A DNA stretch of 64,000 nucleotides, from contig NZ_CP117835.1 of NCBI RefSeq assembly GCF_029094545.1, forward strand, positions 2,770,001 through 2,834,000, given 5' to 3'. Origin of the DNA: Alkalihalophilus pseudofirmus. GTDB lineage: Bacteria; Bacillota; Bacilli; Bacillales; Bacillaceae_D. Positions within the stretch are counted from its first letter, which is position 1. Each line of letters opens with the position of its first letter. The position numbers were made by a program, and so were the translations under genes. The notes beneath the pieces were generated by a model. That model was not told the DNA's origin. It worked only from the letters and a program-made list of their open reading frames with translations, and did no database searches. Of this stretch, positions 26,396 to 35,159 are shown in pieces.

Positions 26396-27523
26396 TTAGC
26401 GAACGGCACAGCGGTTAGGGCCGATCTCCATTTCACGTTGTTCGTCAACATCAGGAGTTACTTTCCCCATATTTGTTTGACGAATTTCTTGGTATGCATT
26501 AGGCTGCGGGGGAAGATTCTCAGTTACTAACTTTCTAAAAGTCTCTTCATCCTCAATATTTAAGCCATGATTCTCTGCAAATAAAGTCCCTAACTTCTTA
26601 GCTACGCTTCCATCTGCATTTAATTCCTCAATAATCATAAAGTGAGCAGGCAGTACAATTAATTCCTCAGATAACTCCTTGTACTTAACGTATAAGCTCT
26701 CACGCAAGTCGCCAACCCAGTCCTCTGCCATTCCAGCAAGATCTGGTCTGCCTATTGAGTCAATGAATAGGATATCACCAGATAATAGGTATTTTTCATC
26801 GACTACAAATGATGTAGAACCAATCGTATGACCAGGTGAATATAAGGCGTGAATATTAATTTTTGTATCCCCTATCTTCACTTCATTTCCATCTTGTAGT
26901 GCATGATATTCAAAAATAACTTCTTCAGCATCCTTTGGTGGAAGCCAGTAAGCTGCACCTGTAGCCTCAGCGATTTTTCTGCCGCCTGAAATATGGTCAG
27001 CATGAAGATGTGTATCGAATACATGCTTAATCGTTGCTCCTATCTCACTAGCGAAGTCAATATAAATATCTGTCATTCTCGTTGCATCGATAATAGCTGC
27101 TTCTCCGTTAGAGACAACCATGTAAGATAAGCACCCTTTTCCAATACGAACAAATTGATACATCTCTCCGCCATTACTTAGCTCCCCAACTTTCACAGGC
27201 TCTAAATGCTCACTCCAAGCTTTCATACCGCCAGAAAGATAGGATACATTTAAGCCAGCTTCTAGAATCATCTCAGCTACCATGATTGAAGAACCTTCTT
27301 TTGCACAGACCACTAGGATCTCTTTATCTTTTGGCAGTTTATCCATAATACCCTCTACCCCATCGATCAAATCAAAGTAAGGGATATTTAGGTACTCAAA
27401 CTTTTCTCCTTCAATTTTCCAATCAGCAAAATCTCCTTCGTTACGTACATCTAAAATAAATAGTTCTTTTTTGTCCATTACTTTTCTTGTTACTTCTTTA
27501 GCAGTCATCGCTTTTACTGACAT
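26396..27523 (-). CDS. Rhodanese / metallo-beta-lactamase fusion, persulfide dioxygenase-like (YrkH type)
   Basis: A 375-residue protein. The N-terminal rhodanese domain (about residues 5-108) has its active Cys in [10 protein letters not shown] glyoxalase-II/persulfide-dioxygenase-type metallo-beta-lactamase domain follows, with [34 protein letters not shown] and PAHF. Such enzymes oxidise glutathione-, bacillithiol- or coenzyme A-persulfides and pass on sulfane sulfur. It ends in CAVR. It is the last gene of a four-gene unit with DsrE-like, glutaredoxin and single-rhodanese genes. CstR-type operators suggest induction by sulfane sulfur. Confidence 0.9.
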   Translation of the reverse strand: MSVKAMTAKEVTRKVMDKKELFILDVRNEGDFADWKIEGEKFEYLNIPYFDLIDGVEGIMDKLPKDKEILVVCAKEGSSIMVAEMILEAGLNVSYLSGGMKAWSEHLEPVKVGELSNGGEMYQFVRIGKGCLSYMVVSNGEAAIIDATRMTDIYIDFASEIGATIKHVFDTHLHADHISGGRKIAEATGAAYWLPPKDAEEVIFEYHALQDGNEVKIGDTKINIHALYSPGHTIGSTSFVVDEKYLLSGDILFIDSIGRPDLAGMAEDWVGDLRESLYVKYKELSEELIVLPAHFMIIEELNADGSVAKKLGTLFAENHGLNIEDEETFRKLVTENLPPQPNAYQEIRQTNMGKVTPDVDEQREMEIGPNRCAVR

Positions 27524-27566
27524 TCAAGTTACCCCCTATAGTATAATTAATAGTAAAATTTTTTAA

Positions 27567-27962
27567 TTAAAATGTTAACGTTACGTCGGCATCTTTAGCA
27601 AACTCTAAAAAGGTTACCGCTCCGCCAACTTCAATTCCATCTACAAAATCTTTCTTTTCAAGTCCCATTACATCCATCGTCATTTGACAACCAATAAATC
27701 TAACTCCTAACTCTTGAGCCATCTCTACTAATTCTGGGATGCCTGGTACATTTGCTTCCTTGAACCCTTCAGCAATTTGTTCTTTTCCTTCTGGCATAGC
27801 TAATTGTTTATGTGCTTCCTTATGGATCAAATTCAATCCTTCAAATGTGAAAAAGATGGCTACTTCCTGATCTGTTGAAGCTGCTGCTGTAGCGATATTA
27901 AATACTTTGTATGCATCAAACATTCCACCATTACTTGCGATAATAGCTACTTTATTACTCAT
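27567..27962 (-). CDS. DsrE/DsrF/DrsH-like sulfur-carrier protein (YrkE type)
   Basis: A 131-residue DsrE-like protein that probably relays sulfane sulfur on a cysteine. The fold signature KVAIIASNGGMFDAYKVFNI opens the protein, and the conserved Cys is in VRFIGCQMTMDVMGL near residue 95. The size is normal. It sits between glutaredoxin and the rhodanese-MBL gene, in the same order seen in Firmicute yrk/cst-type operons. Confidence 0.88.
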   Translation of the reverse strand: MSNKVAIIASNGGMFDAYKVFNIATAAASTDQEVAIFFTFEGLNLIHKEAHKQLAMPEGKEQIAEGFKEANVPGIPELVEMAQELGVRFIGCQMTMDVMGLEKKDFVDGIEVGGAVTFLEFAKDADVTLTF

Positions 27963-28000
27963 TTAAAATTTCCCCCTAGTTTTTAATTTGAATTTTATGA

Positions 28001-28237
28001 TTAAACTTTATTCATCAAACTCATAATTTCATTTGGATCAAACCCAATAACCCACTTACCGTTGATGTTTGTTTGTGGAACTCCCATTTGACCTGTCGTA
28101 TTTACAAGCTGCTGCATTAATTCAGGCTTATCTTCCACGTTTACTTCTTTAAAAGTAATTTGAAATTCATTCAAAAAGTTTTTTAACATAACACAATATG
28201 GACATCTATTTGTCGTATAGACTGTAACACCCTTCAA
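28001..28237 (-). CDS. Glutaredoxin-family protein
   Basis: A 78-residue thioredoxin-fold protein with the dithiol motif TTNRCPYCVML at the N-terminus and the conserved GVPQTNINGKWVIGFDP later. It is likely to reduce persulfides or disulfides formed by the neighbouring sulfur-transfer proteins. A CstR/CsoR-like inverted repeat lies immediately upstream of its start, 17 bases before the ATG. It may therefore be separately controlled inside the operon. Confidence 0.9.
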   Translation of the reverse strand: MKGVTVYTTNRCPYCVMLKNFLNEFQITFKEVNVEDKPELMQQLVNTTGQMGVPQTNINGKWVIGFDPNEIMSLMNKV

Positions 28238-28253
28238 AATTAACGCCCCCTAT

Positions 28254-28267
28254 TACCCAATAGGGTA
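28254..28267 (-). promoter_or_regulatory. Internal CstR/CsoR-type operator
   Basis: The inverted repeat TACCC-AATA-GGGTA lies between the rhodanese and glutaredoxin genes. It resembles the GC-flanked dyads bound by CsoR-family repressors such as CstR. Confidence 0.55.
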
Positions 28268-28286
28268 TATTATGTTCCAAAAAAAT

Positions 28287-28583
28287 TTATGCTACTTCTC
28301 CATTCCACGCTATCATCCCACCAACCATATTGGTTACCTGATATCCGCGCTCTGAAAGGAATTGCGTGGCACGCCCGCTTCTAGCACCTGATCTACATAC
28401 AATAATATACTCTTTAGACTTATCTAATTCATGCATGCGGAATTCAAGCAACCCTAAAGGAATTACAAGGGCACCAGGGATTTTCCCTTCAGCCACTTCA
28501 TCCACTCCACGCACATCAATAATATTTAGTGGTGCTTTCTTCATTAATAGTGATTCAACTTCTCTTGCAGTCATTTCTTTCAT
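28287..28583 (-). CDS. Single-domain rhodanese
   Basis: A 98-residue sulfurtransferase with the active-site loop VCRSGARSGRATQFL (Cys near 64) and the N-terminal IDVRGVDEVAEGKIPGA. It carries sulfur as a cysteine persulfide. It is the first gene of the persulfide operon, directly downstream of a strong promoter that contains an operator dyad. Confidence 0.92.
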   Translation of the reverse strand: MKEMTAREVESLLMKKAPLNIIDVRGVDEVAEGKIPGALVIPLGLLEFRMHELDKSKEYIIVCRSGARSGRATQFLSERGYQVTNMVGGMIAWNGEVA

Positions 28584-28650
28584 AAGTGACCCTCCCTTTT
28601 TATTTAATCATTATTTATTTATTTTAAGTTGTGTGCTGCCTTCAATGACT

Positions 28651-28679
28651 ATATTATACCCCATTAGGTATATTGTCAA
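28651..28679 (-). promoter_or_regulatory. Promoter with embedded CstR-type operator for the persulfide operon
   Basis: TTGACA (28674-28679) and TAATAT (28651-28656) are 17 bases apart, and an overlapping TATAAT lies at 28653-28658. The inverted repeat TATACC-N6-GGTATA (28655-28672) fills the spacer. A CsoR-family repressor bound there would block RNA polymerase. The repressor gene is not in the window. Confidence 0.7.
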
Positions 28680-28708
28680 CAAAAAAATAAAAGTTTTTTC
28701 TTACACAT

Positions 28709-28748
28709 GAAAAATGCGTAAGGGATATCTCCCCTACGCATTTTCATG
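28709..28748 (-). terminator. Terminator of malate synthase G
   Basis: TGAAAATGCGTAGGGGAG paired with CTCCC-type bases through TACGCATTTTTCA. A near-perfect hairpin 15 bases after the stop, on the minus strand. Confidence 0.8.
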
Positions 28749-28762
28749 AACCATATAGCCTG

Positions 28763-30949
28763 TTATTTTGTTTGAGCTACACTAGCGACTTTTTCTTTAA
28801 ATTCAATACGACGTCTATGAAGGATAGGCTCCGTGTACCCGCTAGGCTGTTCGCATCCTTTTAATACCAGCTCAAGTGCTGCTTGAAAAGCAACGGAGTT
28901 CTCGTAGTCATCTGCCATCGGACGATAAGTAGGGTCTCCAGCATTTTGCTGATCTACAACCTTCGCCATACGTTTTAACGTTTCTAACACCTGCTCTTTG
29001 GAACAAATTCCATGATGCAGCCAGTTTGCTACGTGCTGGCTTGATATACGCAGGGTCGCACGATCTTCCATTAAGCCGATATTATTAATATCCGGAACTT
29101 TAGAACAACCGACACCCTGCTCTACCCAACGGACTACATAGCCCAAAATCCCTTGAGCATTATTGTCTAACTCTTGTTGCACTTCTTCTGCACTCCAATT
29201 TGTTTCTTTTGCAAGAGGAATGTCTAAAATTTGATCTTGTAAGTCTTGAATCGTACTCTTCAATTCTTCTTGTACATTTGCCACATTTACTTTATGGTAA
29301 TGCATAGCATGCAGAGTAGCTGCCGTTGGTGAAGGCACCCAAGCCGTGTTCGCTCCTGCCTTTAACTGACCATCTTTTTGTTTAAGCATCTCTGCCATAA
29401 GATCTGGCATTGCCCACATTCCTTTGCCGATTTGAGCACGCCCTGGCAATCCGCAATCGAGCCCTGTATTAACATTCGATTTCTCATAAGACTGCAGCCA
29501 AGTTGACCCTTTCATATCATTCTTACGGATCATCGCACCTGCTTCCATAGATGTGTGCATCTCATCACCTGTTCGATCTAAGAAACCAGTATTAATGAAT
29601 ACCACTCTGTCTTTAACTTCTTTTATACAAGCTTTAAGATTGAGGGATGTACGACGTTCTTCATCCATAACACCAATTTTAATCGTATGACGTTCAAGGC
29701 CTAACAGATCCTCTACGCGGTTAAATAATTGGTTAGAGAATGCCACTTCTTTTGACCCGTGCATTTTTGGTTTTACAATATAAATGGAACCTTTAGTAGA
29801 GTTTTGAACCTTGCTGTTATTAAGCAGGTCATGCTTCGCAATTAAACTTGTAACCATGCAATCTAGAATACCCTCAGGCACTTCATTACCATTTTCATCA
29901 AGGATTGCATTATTCGTCATTAAGTGTCCTACATTACGAACGAACATAAGTGATCTTCCGGAAAGTGTCAATGTATCACCAGTGGCTGTTGTATAGTTGC
30001 GATCCTTTTGAAGAGCACGTGTTACAGACTGACCACCTTTTGTGAAGGTCTCTTCTAAATCACCTTTCATTAACCCTAACCAATTCGTGTAAACGCCTAC
30101 CTTATCTTCTGCATCAACTGCTGCAACAGAGTCTTCACAATCCATGATGGTTGTAATTGCAGCTTCCATCACCACATCTTTAACTCCTGCTCGGTCCGTT
30201 TTCCCAATAGGATGTTCTCGGTCAATTTGTATCTCAAAATGAAGACCATTGTTCTTTAGCAACAGAATAGACGGGTCTTCTGTTGTCCCTTGATACCCTA
30301 CAAATTGTGATGACTCTTTTAATTCAGATGTCACCCCATTACTATGTACAACCAGCGTTCCACCTTCGACTGTATATTTTTCTGCATCTTTATGCGACCC
30401 GTTAGATAATGGAGCTGTTTCATCTAGAAATTCCTTAGCCATAGCAATGACTTTCTCACCGCGTACAGGATTGTATGCCTTCCCTTTTTCTTGACCATTC
30501 TCTTCAGAAATCACATCTGTACCATATAATGCATCATATAAACTTCCCCAGCGCGCATTAGCTGCGTTTAAGGCATACCGTGCATTATTTACTGGTACAA
30601 CTAGTTGAGGACCTGCTTGCAGCGCAATTTCATTATCCACATTCTCTGTTGTAATCTTAAACTCTTCTACTTTCGGTTCAAGATAACCAATTTCTTGTAA
30701 GAACGTTTTATATTGATTAAAATCAAATGTTTCTTTATTTTCCTTGTGCCAATTGTCGATTTTTTGCTGGAGGTCCTCTCTATCGTCAAGCAGTTGTCTA
30801 TTTCCTGGTGCGAACTCAGTAATTAACGTTTCCAAACCAGACCAGAATTCTTGTTCATTGACGCCGCTTTGCGGGAGAGCCTTCTTATTAATAAACTCAT
30901 AAAGAACTGGTGCTACTTGCAAATTACCAACTTTCAAATACTTAGTCAT
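28763..30949 (-). CDS. glcB: Malate synthase G
   Basis: Condenses glyoxylate with acetyl-CoA to malate, completing the glyoxylate shunt begun by isocitrate lyase (9006-10298). At 728 residues it is the long G isoform. Landmarks include [20 protein letters not shown] (about residue 262), the long central [18 protein letters not shown], and [40 protein letters not shown] then carries the catalytic region, and [15 protein letters not shown] follows. It is a single gene with its own terminator. Confidence 0.97.
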   Translation of the reverse strand: MTKYLKVGNLQVAPVLYEFINKKALPQSGVNEQEFWSGLETLITEFAPGNRQLLDDREDLQQKIDNWHKENKETFDFNQYKTFLQEIGYLEPKVEEFKITTENVDNEIALQAGPQLVVPVNNARYALNAANARWGSLYDALYGTDVISEENGQEKGKAYNPVRGEKVIAMAKEFLDETAPLSNGSHKDAEKYTVEGGTLVVHSNGVTSELKESSQFVGYQGTTEDPSILLLKNNGLHFEIQIDREHPIGKTDRAGVKDVVMEAAITTIMDCEDSVAAVDAEDKVGVYTNWLGLMKGDLEETFTKGGQSVTRALQKDRNYTTATGDTLTLSGRSLMFVRNVGHLMTNNAILDENGNEVPEGILDCMVTSLIAKHDLLNNSKVQNSTKGSIYIVKPKMHGSKEVAFSNQLFNRVEDLLGLERHTIKIGVMDEERRTSLNLKACIKEVKDRVVFINTGFLDRTGDEMHTSMEAGAMIRKNDMKGSTWLQSYEKSNVNTGLDCGLPGRAQIGKGMWAMPDLMAEMLKQKDGQLKAGANTAWVPSPTAATLHAMHYHKVNVANVQEELKSTIQDLQDQILDIPLAKETNWSAEEVQQELDNNAQGILGYVVRWVEQGVGCSKVPDINNIGLMEDRATLRISSQHVANWLHHGICSKEQVLETLKRMAKVVDQQNAGDPTYRPMADDYENSVAFQAALELVLKGCEQPSGYTEPILHRRRIEFKEKVASVAQTK

Positions 30950-31092
30950 ATGAATCTGCCTCCTTGAAATATAAATCTACGAACCCGACTGTTATATAAC
31001 ATTACTTTTTTATTGTATAACAAATCACTTGAAAAATAAAGAATTCTGACAATAAAGTGGGATAATTTTTACATTTGCCTCGAATCATGTAT

Positions 31093-31130
31093 AAAAAAAC
31101 ACTGTAATTGCTTTAAGCAAATACAGTGTT
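31093..31130 (-). terminator. Terminator of the FdhF/YdeP gene
   Basis: AACACTGTA-TTTGC/GCAA-TACAGTGTT stem with seven T on the minus strand. Confidence 0.85.
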
Positions 31131-31137
31131 ACTTAGA

Positions 31138-33495
31138 TTAACCGACCGTCATTTCTAAGTCATCAATCTTCTTCTCTACATATTTGGTATCTTTTCGTGC
31201 ATTATAGCGGTCTGCTTTTTCTACTTTTACAGCTACATTATAATCAGGAATCTTAGCAAGCTTTTCATATCTCCCTTTAGGTAATAAGAAGTTGCCTTCA
31301 GGAAAATGAACGCCTAAATTTCCAGGTGTAATGTCCGCATATTTTGCCTTGCCTTGGAAGACTCCGAAATCATTATAAACAACAACTCCTTCTCCTTGGG
31401 CAATTCTTAACTCCTGTGCATCCTTCGCATTTATAAGCACGTCATACCGCTCAGCATTATTAAATGGATCTGTTTCTTTATAGACCATTGAGTTAAATTG
31501 CTTCCCGCGGCGTGTCGTTAATACAAAGTTGCCTTCCTTTTTTCCCATATCAGGTATTTCTACTGGAATTAAGCTCCCTCTACCGTCTGGAGTAGGACAA
31601 ATTCCATCTTCACACAACCACGCTCCGCCCCACTGGAACACATCGCCTTGCTTCTTCAAGTCTTGCACACCTTCGTAATTCGGGTTGGCGACCGCCATTT
31701 CATCCCGAATCTCCTGCCCCGTTTTAAAGTCTACTAAATGAGCAGTCTCCGGCTTCACTCGGCGGGCTAAGTCTACGTAGATTTTCCACTCAGAGCGGGC
31801 TTCTTCAATACGATTTTTATTCCCTTCAATTTCTGGCGAGAAGTATACCATACGTTCTGTAGAGGTAGACGTGCCGCCCCCGTCCTGCTCATAACGTGTT
31901 TTTGCCGGCAATACAATGACCGCTTCTTTTGCATCTACAAGTGTTGAAGTATTTAAAATAATATCTTGATGTACTCGGATTTCTAATTCTGATAAAGCTT
32001 TCTCAATGAAATCCGGGTCAGGCATTGTTTCTAAGAAATTACCGCCAGACATATAATAAAGTTTAATTTTACGCTCATGGTCTTCTGGAAGAACGATATT
32101 TTCTAACGTAACACCTACCACATCACCTTGCCATTTCGGAATTTCAAATCCCCAAATTTTCTCCATACGATTAATGTTCTCTTCCACAAAATCCCCGCCA
32201 GGCAAGACAAACGGATCTGCCCCCATCTCACCTGACCCTTGAACGGAGGAGTGACCACGGAAAGGCATCAGTCCATTATATTTACGTCCAAGATGACCAC
32301 GAAGAAGAGCTAGGTTTGCTACTTGAGAAATATTGTCTGAAGCAAAAGCGTGCATAGTGAGTCCCAGCGCCCATGCATAGACTGCATTTTTGCTTTTTGC
32401 CAAAAGTTCTGCGAGCTCAATGATTCTCTCTTTTGTAATCCCAGAAGATTTTACGATTTCTTCCCAAGATTGAGTCTGAACATGATCTCTTAATTCCTTA
32501 AAGTTATTTACATGCTGCTGAACGAATTCATGGTTGATCGCAGAGCCTGGGTCAATGGCCTCCATTTCAAACCAATGCTTCATAATCCCCTGCATGAATG
32601 CAATATCTCCGCCAATATTTACTTGATAGAAATCATCTGCAAGCTTTGTACCAAATAAAGCAGACTCTACATTAGATGGAACCCAATATTTATCCATTGC
32701 TGGTTCCTTATACGGGTTAATTACAATGATTTTTGCCCCGCGCTTTTTAGCCTCTAACATATATTTTGTAGAAACTGGAGATGCATTTGAAGCTACACTG
32801 CCCCAAAATAATAATACGTCTGCTCCGAACCAGTCCTGGTAGTTACAAGTTGAAGCTCCTACGCCAATCGAACGTTTAAGCGCGGTTTTACTTGGAGAGT
32901 GACAGATACGACTTGCATTATCAATGTTATTCGTGCCTAAAAAGCGGGCCGTTTTAGCTGCTACATAATACGATTCATTCGTTATCCCTCTTGATGTAAG
33001 ATAAAAACCATATTGTCTCGGATTAAGCTGTTTCATCTTATCTGCAATCATATCCATTGCATCGTCCCATGTTAAACGAGAAAACTTTCTTTCTCCTTTG
33101 CGGCGAATAAGCGGATAAGGAATACGCCCTAACTTCCTCAGCTCTTTACTGTCATATTTTCTTAATTCATCAATATCTGAATGCAAAATTTCCTCGTCAA
33201 TAGCCGGAGCGGTATTTAAGCGCAACACGTTAAGTCGTGTTGTACACATATGCGGGCCTTTTAAGGTTTGGTCGAACATGCCTGAAACCCCAAGAGCACA
33301 CCCATCACACACCCCTTTTGTTAAGATTCTAGTCGCATATCCAATATTATCTTTATTTTCCCAAGCAATTTTCATCGAATCTCTAATATGTTTTGGTTTC
33401 ACTTTTCCAAGTCCAAATGGTATCGGGCTTACCCAATGTTTGGGCTGCGGCATTTTTGTTCCTTTAATAGGGCCTTGGTGTTTTGTTTTTCCCAT
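31138..33495 (-). CDS. FdhF/YdeP-family molybdopterin oxidoreductase
   Basis: A 785-residue relative of formate dehydrogenase alpha subunits that should bind a bis-molybdopterin guanine dinucleotide. It has the YdeP-type N-terminus GVCDGCALGVSGMFDQ followed by MCTTRLNVLRLNTAP. The Mo-enzyme motifs are SRICHSPSKTALKRSIG, DVLLFWGSVASNASPVSTKY, FRGHSSVQGSGEMGADP and the C-terminal molydopterin-binding barrel (LTTRRGKQFNSMVYKETDPF). The normal four-cysteine cluster site is reduced, as is typical of this subfamily. The divergent fdhD supports a cofactor sulfuration need. The physiological substrate is unknown. Some relatives are acid-stress linked. Confidence 0.9.
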   Translation of the reverse strand: MGKTKHQGPIKGTKMPQPKHWVSPIPFGLGKVKPKHIRDSMKIAWENKDNIGYATRILTKGVCDGCALGVSGMFDQTLKGPHMCTTRLNVLRLNTAPAIDEEILHSDIDELRKYDSKELRKLGRIPYPLIRRKGERKFSRLTWDDAMDMIADKMKQLNPRQYGFYLTSRGITNESYYVAAKTARFLGTNNIDNASRICHSPSKTALKRSIGVGASTCNYQDWFGADVLLFWGSVASNASPVSTKYMLEAKKRGAKIIVINPYKEPAMDKYWVPSNVESALFGTKLADDFYQVNIGGDIAFMQGIMKHWFEMEAIDPGSAINHEFVQQHVNNFKELRDHVQTQSWEEIVKSSGITKERIIELAELLAKSKNAVYAWALGLTMHAFASDNISQVANLALLRGHLGRKYNGLMPFRGHSSVQGSGEMGADPFVLPGGDFVEENINRMEKIWGFEIPKWQGDVVGVTLENIVLPEDHERKIKLYYMSGGNFLETMPDPDFIEKALSELEIRVHQDIILNTSTLVDAKEAVIVLPAKTRYEQDGGGTSTSTERMVYFSPEIEGNKNRIEEARSEWKIYVDLARRVKPETAHLVDFKTGQEIRDEMAVANPNYEGVQDLKKQGDVFQWGGAWLCEDGICPTPDGRGSLIPVEIPDMGKKEGNFVLTTRRGKQFNSMVYKETDPFNNAERYDVLINAKDAQELRIAQGEGVVVYNDFGVFQGKAKYADITPGNLGVHFPEGNFLLPKGRYEKLAKIPDYNVAVKVEKADRYNARKDTKYVEKKIDDLEMTVG

Positions 33496-33543
33496 ATTGT
33501 TTCACTCCTAAGATTACGTTTAACATGTTGCTTTTCATCCCAT

Positions 33544-33600
33544 TGCAGTAATCAAATCCTCATACTGCAGTAATCAAATCCTCACACTGCAGTAATCAAA
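33544..33600. repeat. 22-bp tandem repeat, about 2.6 copies
   Basis: The unit TGCAGTAATCAAATCCTCAT plus AC is repeated at 33544-33565, 33566-33587 (one difference) and 33588-33600 (partial). Each unit junction forms the palindrome CTGCAG. It lies in the leader of the FdhF/YdeP gene between the terminator and the ribosome binding site. Confidence 0.85.
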
Positions 33601-33601
33601 C

Positions 33602-33847
33602 AAAAAACCACCGAACTATCCAAGATCATGGACGAGAACGGTGGTTAGTCTTTTACAGGATCGCTGCTAAGTGCCAAGCCAACTATGAATATATTCATTT
33701 CAAGTTCGTTTTTAATAAAATCTTTTTGAGGACTGTATTTGTGGGTCCTACTCCCCCATAATAGAAATCGCTTACAATGTCTGGTCAAATAAAACTGAAG
33801 ACAGGTGCGCTATCTCAGGATTTCAAATGTTACAGACTAATGAATTT
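33602..33847 (-). promoter_or_regulatory. Predicted transcribed leader ending in an intrinsic terminator, upstream of FdhF/YdeP
   Basis: From the promoter at 33854-33882 a transcript of about 245 bases would run to a hairpin with stem ACCACCG/CGGTGGT (33607-33645) followed by TTTTTT. This is still about 105 bases before the structural gene. The leader also has a GAAATC...GATTTC outer pairing (near 33819 and 33766) and an AGGAC...GTCCT stem with a GGGGGAGTAGG lead-in (33755-33731). It is either an attenuator or riboswitch-like leader, or a small RNA. It matches no class I can name. Confidence 0.5.
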
Positions 33848-33853
33848 ATTTAA

Positions 33854-33882
33854 ATCATACCGTTAATTCAAAAAAAATTCAA
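33854..33882 (-). promoter_or_regulatory. Predicted SigA promoter for the FdhF/YdeP leader
   Basis: TTGAAT (33877-33882), 17-base spacer, TATGAT (33854-33859) on the minus strand. It lies about 360 bases from the start codon. Confidence 0.6.
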
Positions 33883-34045
33883 TATCTATGCAGAATAAAT
33901 ATCCACCAAACAATTAAATTTACTTTTTCACTAATCATTAAGACTTGTCAGATTTATAGATTATGTTTATATTTGTAGCGTTCTTATTTTAAATGACTAA
34001 GTCAGTTTAATCAGCTTTAGTTGATCACGAAAGGGGGAGAAGGAA

Positions 34046-34840
34046 TTGAGCGAATCTCTAAGTTCATCTAGGTCGATCATTAAATACAGTCATCACGAAT
34101 TTATAGAACAAGAAGATGAAATAGCGATCGAATTCCCTTTAACCATTTTTATAAATAATGAAGAATTCGCAACGATGGTATGCAGTCCCTGTGACTTTGA
34201 GGAGATGGTGATCGGATTCCTAGCATCAGAAGGCGTCATTCGATTTAAAAAAGAAATTAAAGACATGACAATCGATAAAAACCGTGGCTTTGCCTATATT
34301 CACTTACATTCAAAAGAGGTAAAAAACCAACAGCTGTTTTCAAAGAGATTTATCGGATCATGCTGCGGCAAAAGCAGACAATTCTATTTCCAAAATGACG
34401 TAACAACGGCTAAGACGTCCATGATTAACATGACCATTAAAGCCACGCAATGCATAAACTTAATGAAGCTGATGCAGGAATCCAGTCATGTATTTAAGGA
34501 TACCGGCGGCGTACATAATGCTGCATTATGTACAGCTGATGAATTAATCGTCAGCCGCTCAGACATCGGACGGCATAATGCACTAGATAAACTGTATGGA
34601 TATTCATTGTTAAATGGAATTCCAGTAAAAGATAAAATTCTCGTTTTCAGCGGCCGAATCTCCTCTGAAATTTTAACAAAAGCGGCCAAAATAGGCGTTG
34701 GAATTGTTCTATCAAAATCTGCTCCTACAAACTTAGCAATTGAGTTAGCACACGATTTGAATATTACCGCAGTAGGCTTTATTCGCGGGCAGTCTTTTAA
34801 TATTTATTCTCACCCAGAACGAATTGTACTTGATTCATAA
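34046..34840 (+). CDS. fdhD: Formate dehydrogenase accessory sulfurtransferase FdhD
   Basis: Transfers sulfur from a cysteine desulfurase to the molybdenum cofactor of formate-dehydrogenase-type enzymes. The 264 residues include IGFLASEGVIRFKKEI, a Cys-containing loop (FIGSCCGKSR, about residues 108-117) and the signatures TGGVHNAALC and SDIGRHNALDKLYGY. FSGRISSEILTKAAKIGVGI follows. The start is TTG at 34046 behind a purine-rich GGGGGAGAAGGAA. It is divergent from the FdhF/YdeP gene it presumably serves. Confidence 0.94.
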   Translation: MSESLSSSRSIIKYSHHEFIEQEDEIAIEFPLTIFINNEEFATMVCSPCDFEEMVIGFLASEGVIRFKKEIKDMTIDKNRGFAYIHLHSKEVKNQQLFSKRFIGSCCGKSRQFYFQNDVTTAKTSMINMTIKATQCINLMKLMQESSHVFKDTGGVHNAALCTADELIVSRSDIGRHNALDKLYGYSLLNGIPVKDKILVFSGRISSEILTKAAKIGVGIVLSKSAPTNLAIELAHDLNITAVGFIRGQSFNIYSHPERIVLDS

Positions 34841-34864
34841 ATGACGAATAAGGAGGAACTTAAC

Positions 34865-35095
34865 ATGAGTTCTTGTAAATTAGATCATCCACTTGAAGAT
34901 GTAGAAAATAAATTAGGATCACAAGAGGAATACCTTCCTGAAGATGTGTACTCACAGTGCACCGTGTTTTTACAATCTAAGCCTAGCCAACTAGAATTAA
35001 ATGAACTCTTTCACCTTTTAAAGAAGTATGACTTAGCATCAGAAGAGGAGAAAAAAATGCGGGATGAGAAATTAAAGCAACTAACTAGGAAGTAA
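34865..35095 (+). CDS. Small hypothetical protein cotranscribed with fdhD
   Basis: A 76-residue charged, helical, soluble protein that I do not recognise. It starts at ATG 34865 with AAGGAGG at ideal spacing. The in-frame ATG at 34841 lies before that site. It contains two Cys (SSCKLDHP and YSQCTVF) and a basic, helical C-terminus (EEEKKMRDEKLKQL). It lies 24 bases after fdhD and ends at a strong terminator, so it is probably in the same transcript. A role in molybdoenzyme maturation is only a context guess. Confidence 0.7.
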   Translation: MSSCKLDHPLEDVENKLGSQEEYLPEDVYSQCTVFLQSKPSQLELNELFHLLKKYDLASEEEKKMRDEKLKQLTRK

Positions 35096-35106
35096 GTATT
35101 GCTGAC

Positions 35107-35142
35107 AAAAAAGTCTTTACCTAATTATGGTAAAGACTTTTT
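35107..35142. terminator. Bidirectional terminator between the fdhD unit and the cobalamin operon
   Basis: The perfect 14-bp stem AAAAAGTCTTTACC/GGTAAAGACTTTTT has T-runs on both strands. It ends the plus-strand fdhD unit and the 18-gene minus-strand operon. Confidence 0.92.
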
Positions 35143-35159
35143 ACATAGTACCTCTTCTT

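Noticed and set aside
33602-33720. T-box-like pieces (AGTA, TTGGCAC, TTCTCGTCC) in the FdhF/YdeP leader
   Set aside because: The defining GGGUGGNACCGCG T-box sequence is absent and the downstream gene has no link to an amino acid or tRNA. The resemblance is likely chance.
33790-33820. CTGAGA motif suggesting a thiamine riboswitch in the same leader
   Set aside because: The companion ACCTGATC and GGATAATGCCAGCG-type elements are missing.
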